NCBI GenBank assembly: GCA_024364735.1
Contig: JAGFNQ010000209.1
Coordinates: 352,645 to 416,644, forward strand
Length of the DNA: 64,000 nucleotides
Source: Boesenbergia rotunda
Lineage: Eukaryota > Streptophyta > Magnoliopsida > Zingiberales > Zingiberaceae
Reading direction: 5' to 3'
Made by a program: the position numbers and the translations under genes. Below, piece by piece: positions 57,623 to 64,000 of this stretch (positions are counted from its first letter, which is position 1; every line of letters begins with the position of its first letter). A model generated the notes under the pieces. It did not search any database. It was given only the letters and a program-made list of their open reading frames with translations, and was not told the DNA's origin.

Positions 57623-58705
57623 TTGCAGTATTGTAAACACAAAAAGGAAATTGCTCTTCGTTACCGACGTCCAAGGTAGATTGACTTTTCGGAGCGTACG
57701 GACGTCGTCGGCTCGAGTTGGGAGGTTTCCGGAGCAGAGAGCGGGAGCAGAAGAGCGTAGAAGCGTTGAATCAAGTGTCGTTTTGAGCCTTGGGGTCGAG
57801 GGCCCTTTATATAGCCCTGGGGGCGCCCGGATCGTCGGGGGCGCCCCCCCCCCCCACGTGTCGGTCGATCCAGCATTTACTCGGTCGGCTTCTGATCCCG
57901 TCAAATTCGGGATCAGCTTTGACCGGGGCGCCCGAAACGCTCGGGGCGCCCGTATTGACCGGGTCAAGCTCTCATCTGTTGGCTTCGAGGGGAGCTGCTT
58001 CGGTAGTTGGCACTGGGGGCGCCCGCAGCATGCGGGGCGCCCGCGCGATGGGGGCGCCCGGAGCATCCAGGGCGCCCCGACAGTCAACTGTCGAAGCGAA
58101 TTTTGCTCCTGCTAGTTGGTCTTCACCTTGGGGGCTCCCGGAACATCCAGGGCGCCCTGCTCAGCTTCTGCCTCACTCCTTTGAGGCTCTCTGAGCTGTA
58201 GACACTCAATCCTTCGGTCCAGCATCCAGGGTTAGTCCAAAAAGCAGTAATATATTAATTTTTATACAGCCTTAGCTGTCTTGGTTCTAACTTCGGGCTT
58301 CCAAAATGGAGCCCTAGGTCGAACCGACGCCTACTGTTCCCTCGACGGGGAACGCGTCCTCACCTACTCCTCTCGGGAGAATATACATGATGCCAACCGC
58401 TCCTTTGGTTGGACTTTTGCCTAGCGGTCCTTCGCCAGGTCTTGGATACCGAGCTGTCCTTCGCCCGATGCCTAGCAGTCCTTCGCTAGGGCTTCAGTCC
58501 CAAGCTGTCCTTCACCTGGTGCCTAGCAGTCCTTCGCTAGGGCTTTTTACCCTGGCATTCCTTCGCCAGTGCCTAGCAGTCCTTCACTAGGACTTTTAAC
58601 CCTGCACACTAGAGTGACATGTTAGATAACAAGTAAGACTTAACTTTTGAGCCCTGTTGCCATTATCAAAACTCAGGTTTGACTTGGGTGCTTTCTGCAC
58701 CAACA
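57623..58705 (-). repeat. D3: truncated LTR of copia family D
   Basis: The minus strand starts TGTTGGTGCAG at 58705 and runs through the hairpin minisatellite (58420-58600), the conserved GGCAAAAG-like and GGCGTCGGTTCGACC blocks, GGGCGCCC palindromes (57820-58150) and a TATA-like CTATATAAAGG near 57802-57812. It stops within the post-TATA region at the N. Open frames in this GC-rich stretch are on both strands and look incidental. Confidence 0.9.
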
Positions 58706-59349
58706 CTTTTATTTCAAGCCCTCCTAGGGCCTAATATGGTAACATATCACCCCTAGGACGAATTCAAGCAATAATTTATCCTAAGTTTAAAAAATTTCAG
58801 AAAACCCTAATTATGTAATGTATGACACCCTTAGAGTCCTTCTCCAAACATAAAAATAGTAGAAAGAGTTTATCATATATAAAACTAGGTCTGATACCAT
58901 ATCAAAGATGACAATCATACGTACATTACTATTTCTATTTGTTACCAAACTGTTGCTTGCTTTTTCTCCTTCAACACCTATCTTCCTCAGGTGCCTTGGT
59001 GATGAATTGAGTTGTGCAAGGTAGAAATATATATGTACCTTCGTGATGAATTGACTTGTGCAAGGTATTAATATATATATATGCTGAGAAAAATTCGACT
59101 ACATGGCCATCTGAACCACAAAATATTATATTACTGATAAAGTAGTTCGAATGTCTCGAAAATGTGATTTGAGAAAGTCATTTCTTAGCGGGAGGGGTAT
59201 AATAGGAAGTTCACTAAAAGGGATGCACCCTTTGGTAAAAAAAAATCATGGTACGCCTTTTGGTAATTACCAATTCTTGGGTACGCCCTTTGGTAAATTA
59301 TTTCTTTCAACCAACTACATAAACTTGCTTACCATCTTTATCTAATGTA
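58706..59349. other. AT-rich DNA, no gene seen
   Basis: A direct repeat of about 45 bp (GTGATGAATTGA(G/C)TTGTGCAAGG..., 58998 and 59042) and a repeated GGTACGCC(C)TTTTGGTAA word near 59250-59295. A TCTGATACCAT at 58890 resembles a primer site but no LTR end is next to it. Nothing else recognised. Confidence 0.5.
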
Positions 59350-60115
59350 TAACAAACTTTTGGAAATCTATTGGTTATTTTATTCTGATGAAACTCTGTA
59401 TGTTGAGTAGTTCTTTTAATTCCTCATATGATTTTGCAGTATCTTTAGTTCTACTAAGCACATTCATTACTGTGTTGAAGATCTTATTGAAAATTTTTTT
59501 CTTAATATGCATGACATCTAAATTATGTCGAATAAGTAGATACTTTCAATAGGGCAGTTCCTAAAAAATACACCTTTACTTCCAACCACACTTGCACATC
59601 TTAACAATGTATTTATTTATCTTATCAGAACTAGGTTAAGATACTGGTAGACATCTATAACTATATATTTGTTTAACGATTTCTTCACCTAAAGCATGGA
59701 CTATTGGAGGAGGTTTTTTGAGTATAGCATTCTTTAGGAATTTTTTATTTCACCTAAAAGGGCGGCCAACTAGCAAAAATTTATGGTGATTTTCAAACAA
59801 AAATACCTTCCCACTGTAAGATAATGAAAATGCATTAGACTCTATCATGCAATGTGGGCATGCTAAGTTACCATCTATTCTCCATCCTGATAACTGATCA
59901 TCTATAATAATGCAACATGCAATCTAAAATTAGTTTTACTTGCAACATCATAAGTCACCAATCTTACATTCCATAATTTATTTAACTTGACAATCAGAGG
60001 TTTTAAGAAAACATCTATTTTCTCTTTGGGATTTATTAGACCAAGAATAAGCATAGTTAGGAACATAAATTCATCTTTCATTCACATCCAAGGCGGTAAA
60101 ATGTATGGTGTTATT
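59350..60115 (-). pseudogene. CACTA-3: TNP2 transposase remnant
   Basis: The minus strand, through several stops and shifts, encodes TNP2 core pieces: KTNFRLHVALL, DDQLSGWRIDGNLACPHC with paired Cys, NHHKFLLVGRPFR (59730-59990), and RHNLDVMHIKKNIFNKIF followed by KDTAKSYEELKELL (59400-59530). These are hallmarks of the plant CACTA transposase. No terminus or flanking duplication of its own is visible. Element G is inserted on its right. Confidence 0.8.
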
Positions 60116-60185
60116 TGTTGATGCAGTCTGGCCCTGATTGTTGTTTTGATGTTGACATCGATTTTAGTTTAGGTTGATTATGATT

Positions 60186-60637
60186 AAGTCCTGGTCGGGG
60201 ATCAGGTATGGTATGGAAAATCCTAGCTTGGAGGGTTAGGTGTTGGAAAATCCTAACCTGGAGGGTTAGGTGTTGGAAATCCTAGCTTAGAGGGCTAGGT
60301 GTGTGAATAGTCCTAATTCGGAAGAGGTGGGTGAAAAGTCCTAGCTTGGAGGGCTAGGTGAAAAGTCCTAACTTGGAGGGTTAGATGCAAATTCCCATCT
60401 TGGAGAATTAGGTGAAAAAGTCCTGGCTTGGAGGATCAGGTCCTAGCTTGGAGGGCTAGGTTTGGAAAAGTCCTAATCCAGAAGAGTTGGGTGAAAAGTC
60501 CTAGCTTGGAGGGCTAGGTGAAAAGTCCTAGCTTGGAGGGCTAGGTGAAAAGTCCTAACTTGGAGGGTTAGGTGCAAATTCCCAACTTGGAGGGTTAGGT
60601 GAGAAATCCTTAGCTTGGAGGGCTAAGGTGGTTGGAG
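60186..60637 (+). repeat. Hairpin-forming minisatellite in element G
   Basis: About sixteen units of the form AGTCCTAGCTTGGAGGGCTAGGTG. The arms CCTAGC and GCTAGG are inverse repeats. Other units have CCTAAC with GTTAGG, CCTAACC with GGTTAGG, or CCTTAGC with GCTAAGG, so both arms often change together. Confidence 0.85.
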
Positions 60638-60638
60638 C

Positions 60639-60890
60639 CCCCTGGATCGGTCTGGTGACCGATCAGGGAGTTGGCACGGTGCTCCTTCATGGATCGGTCT
60701 AGTGACCGATCCAGCGATGACTGATCGGTCTGGTGACCGATCAGGGAGTATTCGTTTCACCCACTGATTGGCTCCTGATCGGTCTGGTGACCGATCAGGG
60801 AGCAAACAGTGAGGTTGAGTTCCCTTGCTGAACTGCTCATGATCGGTCTGGTGACCGATTAGGATCACTGTGCAGAACGTTCGGGAGAAC
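60639..60890 (+). repeat. GATCGGTC-TGGT-GACCGATC palindrome cluster
   Basis: Five copies of GATCGGTC(T)(G/A)GTGACCGAT(C/T), several followed by AGGGAG. The same inverted repeat, with other loops, occurs in the Athila/Tat-like element at 11824-11843 and 13703-13723. Confidence 0.9.
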
Positions 60891-61240
60891 GGTCCAGTGT
60901 CGCAGGTTCCTCTCTATGATCGATCAGGCTATAGCCTGATCGATCTGGGTGCGATCAGATCGAACGGTGATCCGTTCAGACGCATTAAATTGCGGTTGGT
61001 GGACCGATCCACCAACCGATTAACTTCGCGAAAACTTACCATTGTCGAACCCTAGCGCCGAAACCTCCCACTCGCGCAACCTTTGCTTCATGCGAAAGCT
61101 TCCCAGTGCTTTCTTCTTCCTCGAGAGAGTCTCCGTGCGGCGTGCAGTCCTAAGGAGTTCCTTCCGAACTCTATTTTTCTTCCTGCGGCGAGTCTCTCTT
61201 TGAGTAAGCTTGCTCTTCCAATCTCCAAAAACCTTCACCA

Positions 61241-62161
61241 ATGGCACCTAAGTAAGTTTTTGGCTTCGTTTTTTTTCTCTCAAAACAGTTCATAAACTAA
61301 GTTTTGAAGCTAACCAAGTTTGGTGTGTTGTTGGTGTGGTGTCGTGACCTTCCTTGCCGTGACCTTACTTTCTCACCATATGATCAAATCTTGGTCCAAA
61401 TGTGTTACTTGATCATTGTGTCTTGATTACATTCTCTGATTGGGTCTTACTTTTCTTGATCAAATTGGTCTGATCTTGTTCATGTGGTTACTCTATGTAT
61501 GATCAACCCTTGAATTGTTGTGATTCGACCTATATTTGTATCAACCTTGCCCAAATTGATTAAATCTTGTGTCATGACCAATTCAAATCTTTAGAAAGTC
61601 TTCTAAGGGTAAGGAACCCGGAGAGGGTAGCGCGAAGGGGAAAGCACCTTCTTCTTCTGCGCCCTCCAGAAGGCCTCAGCCTTCTTCTAGCTCTCGTTTT
61701 CCTAATGCTGCATGTGAGCAGGCATATCAATCTCGTACCTTCAAGCTACTTCCCTGCCAATCCATTGACATTCCATTTCTGACTGAGTACTGTCCCTCCG
61801 TCATGGAGATTGTCACTTTCTACAATCTAGGTTTCCTTCTTTCCTTGGAAAGAACTATCAACTTTGACCTAGTCTCTGAATTCTACAACAATCTACAGCA
61901 AGGTCCTCAAGGGGGTTTCGAGTTCACTACTCGAGTCGGCAAAAAGAACCTTGATTTCTCGTATGAGATTTTAGTGGAGTACTTAGGAGGTCGACGATCG
62001 CCTAACCTCTATTCGATCTATCCCGAGCTCCCTGATCCTCTGCTGGCCCCATTTGCAGATGTTACCCCCAACTCTATCTATCAGCACTTCTTTGGCCATC
62101 CCCGCCCGGCTGGTCTTGATGAGTTGGGTCCTGACTTCCCTACCTTTGCAGCCCTACGACT
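61241..62161 (+). CDS. Putative plant transposon protein (Transposase_32-like), spliced, 3' end cut by LTR L
   Basis: Exon 1 is 11 nt (ATG 61241 to 61251) with donor GTAAGT. The intron ends TTTAG at 61594, and exon 2 keeps frame from 61595 with no stop until LTR L begins at 62162, giving about 192 residues. The start is basic and Ser/Pro-rich (KKSSKGKEPGEGSAKGKAP). The domain proper starts near RFPNAACEQAYQ and continues with LLPCQSIDIPFLTEYCP and VSEFYNNLQQGPQGGF, paralleling RFLSEECRWRF... LDLCKEIYANL of the gene in B. The family's function is unknown. The two genes share a tiny first exon and a following intron, though introns differ in length (about 340 and 134 nt). Confidence 0.72.
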
Positions 62162-62503
62162 TGTAACGCCCGCTTTTTTTTCAATAAAGCGGCGTTACGT
62201 TAACATACTTAGGGCATGTAGACATCATACTGCAGCGGAATAACTTTAATACTTACACATACATGCCCTACTACCATTCCTAACATAATGACATGGGAAC
62301 TTGGCATATTAACTTCATACTTAGCATCATATCATACTTAGCATCATGTCATACTTAGCATCATGTCATATAGTCGCATAAGTCATTATTCAAACACATA
62401 AGTAGCAAACATAAGATTCTAGCATAAGACCGGTAAACATAATGTTTTCGTGTCCAAGTCACTACCACACACACACATTCTTGTCTTCCTGCTGCTTCCT
62501 TAT
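62162..62503 (-). repeat. LTR L, gypsy-type, fragment
   Basis: Starts TGTAACGCCCGC, like the Gypsy-1 LTR (TGTAACGCCCGACC), and has three exact-length 17-bp repeats CATACTTAGCATCAT(A/G)T at 62316-62366. Interrupted at 62504 by E3. Orientation is by analogy with Gypsy-1. Confidence 0.7.
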
Positions 62504-64000
62504 TGTTAGTGAGAGCCCTAGAGCCAATCATATGATGATTACTTTTTGGACTCATTGTATCATATTCTTGTATATATATTTCTTATATATAAAGGCATTT
62601 CTTATGGTTATTGTACTTATGTGTATTGGTGTCAAATAACTTAGTATAATAACGTCCTTGAGTAGAAGGTTCTTATCTATATCAATCGATTAGTTGAATC
62701 GATAGTGAGATAATATAGAGAACACTACTTTTAATTATTCCTAGTCAAGTATTAACATTCAAGGACAATGTTAATGCATAGAGACTAGCATGTAGGTCAA
62801 CATGATGACTTGATCTCACAAGTCATGGATATGAGATATCAAGTTGACACATGGGTATACATTAGAGAATGCATACTAAATGGCCCGCCATGAGAAAGTA
62901 TCATGGATCGTTATATGAGTGTCATATACTTTCTCATGTGACTATTAGTATGACTATTAGTCCTTAGACCTGAAGTCACCATAGTTCCCTACATAAGGAG
63001 TTATGTATTTTAGTTTCGTCAAACGTCACCCGTAACTGGGTGGACTATAAAGGCGATTACTGGGTATGTAACAAATTATGCGGAGGGATGTGAGTGATGT
63101 AGATGGGATCTATCCCTCCTATATGACGGGAGAGATATCATAGTCTTGATAGAGTGAGATCACTAAGTGCATGGTCATGCCCAAATAAGGCAATATGAGA
63201 TATTGAGTTTATTTGATTATAGTGAGTCTACTTGGAGTTCAAGACACATAGATTGATTGGAGGATGACACGGTCTATGCCTCATGAAAGATCAATCTAGA
63301 TATCGAGGATAGAAGGACGTTGTCACATATTGTGATGGTCACAATTATTAGTCACAATGGTGATGTTGGATCTCGACATTCTTGTAACTTGGGTAGCAAT
63401 GATGTGTTGCTAGATACCTCTCATTGCTTATGTCCTTAAATAGGTTTAAGGGCATTGCCAATGTTACAAGAACCTATAGGGTCACACACATAGAGCAATA
63501 GATGGAGAATAAGTCCATATGATGGACCGAGAGTAATGAAGTCAAAGTTTGACTTTGGCTAAATATGGAAAGTCCATAAAAGGCAAGTTTGACTTGACTC
63601 AAATTAGACAACTTGAGTTGGACTCGAGTTTGATCCAAGTGTTGGATGAATCTAATCATGGGAGAATAATGAAGTCAAAGTTTGACTTTGGCTAAATATG
63701 GAAAGTCCATAAAAGGCAAGTTTGACTTGACTCAAATTAGACAACTTGAGTTGGATTCGAGTTTGATCCAAGTGTTGGATGAATCTAATCATGGGAGAAT
63801 AATGAAGTCAAAGTTTGACTTTGGCTAAATATGGAAAGTCCATAAAAGGCAAGTTTGACTTGACTCAAATTAGACAACTTGAGTTGGACTCGAGTTTTAT
63901 CCAAGTGTTGGATGAATCTAATCATGGGAGAATAATGAAGTCAAAGTTTGACTTTGGCTAAATATGAAAAGTCCATAAGAGGCAAGTTTGACTTGACTCA
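62504..64000 (+). repeat. E3: LTR of copia family E, running off the window
   Basis: Starts TGTTAGTGAGAGCCCTAGAGCC, the inverse of the E1/E2 right ends, and follows the family E order (GACTTGATCTCACAAGTCATGG, GTGATGTAGATGGGATC, CTCATTGCTTATGT, GTTACAAGAACCTATAGGGTCAC). Beyond that point it has a 133-bp tandem repeat where E1 and E2 have other tandem units. An inner ACTATTAGT duplication lies near 62940-62965. The right end is outside the window. Confidence 0.85.
63528..64000 (+). repeat. 133-bp tandem repeat in LTR E3 (at least 3.5 copies)
   Basis: Units start near 63528, 63661, 63794 and 63927, each with AATGAAGTCAAAGTTTGACT. They differ by only a few bases, so the expansion is recent. Each unit contains the inverted pair GTCAAAGTTTGAC and repeated TTTGACTT words. 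Confidence 0.95.

Larger units (their letters stand above)
60116..62161 (+). mobile_element. Element G: LTR-like 5' region with minisatellites plus plant-transposon-protein gene
   Basis: Starts TGTTGATGCAG, similar to the LTR starts of A and D (TGTTGGTGCA), and is followed by GTTTTGATGTTGACATCG, like the D words GTTTTGATAATGGC. Then come a hairpin minisatellite (60186-60637), palindromes (60639-60890) and a spliced gene (61241 onward), cut by LTR L at 62162. I see no primer site, so whether 60116-61240 is a true LTR is unsure. Confidence 0.55.

Noticed and set aside
57570..58194. Long Gly/Arg/Ala-rich open frames on both strands
   Set aside because: They lie in the GGGCGCCC-rich U3 of LTR D3, where stop codons are rare on every frame. 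No start context or domain. Similar frames at 41418-41831 and 42526-42814 are the same artefact.
58884..58896. TCTGATACCAT as a primer binding site of another element
   Set aside because: It matches the Met-tRNA site only partly (inverse ATGGTATCAGA then CC), and no LTR terminus lies beside it.

Overview
This window is plant nuclear DNA made almost entirely of nested transposable elements. I found no ordinary host gene, rRNA, tRNA gene or CRISPR array. The organism is a flowering plant with a large, repeat-rich genome. The evidence is Ty3/gypsy elements with chromodomain-type and Athila/Tat-type polyproteins, Ty1/copia elements primed by initiator tRNA-Met, CACTA transposons carrying TNP2 and Ulp1-like genes with plant-style introns, and genes resembling the 'putative plant transposon protein' family. 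The species cannot be fixed from the sequence.

Layout. (1) 1-7873: a minus-strand gypsy element with 2.8 kb, almost identical LTRs and a defective interior (left LTR cut by the window edge). It sits in an exon of an Ulp1-like gene of CACTA-1 (7874-9624), which itself sits in the integrase of a plus-strand Athila/Tat-like element (9628-14209). (2) 14210-36290: unclassified repeat DNA, then the 3' part and LTR of copia-like element A. LTR A is split by element B (17790-36049, TSD GTAAT). B carries a solo LTR of family C in its 5' LTR (TSD CAAGG) and a complete but decayed copia element, E1 (22213-31045), in its gag. B has gag remains and an intron-bearing plant-transposon-protein gene but no reverse transcriptase or integrase. 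(3) 36290-41297: remains of copia-like element J with a 219-bp tandem duplication of its primer site, split by a probable solo LTR K, which is itself split by CACTA-2 (37057-40799, TSD AAG). (4) 41298-57621: plus-strand copia element D1. Its 5' LTR holds solo LTRs D2 (TSD GAAGC) and E2 (TSD CTTTA), its gag holds solo LTR F (TSD CAATT), and its protease region holds the minus-strand copia element C2. C2 and D1 both stop at a single N at 57622. (5) 57623-64000: a truncated family D LTR, a TNP2 remnant, element G with hairpin minisatellites, palindromes and an open spliced plant-transposon-protein gene, then LTR L, then a family E LTR with 133-bp tandem repeats running to the window edge.

The most interesting signals are non-coding: large palindromes shared by unrelated element superfamilies and mostly lying just upstream of TATA boxes; a U3 minisatellite whose arms vary in a compensatory way, as a hairpin would; antisense tRNA-like Pol III boxes in three gypsy-type LTRs; a hypervariable tandem cassette at one fixed place in family E LTRs; and a CACTA deletion derivative joining the start of TNP2 to the end of the Ulp1 gene. 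All coding regions except part of the gene in G are visibly broken.
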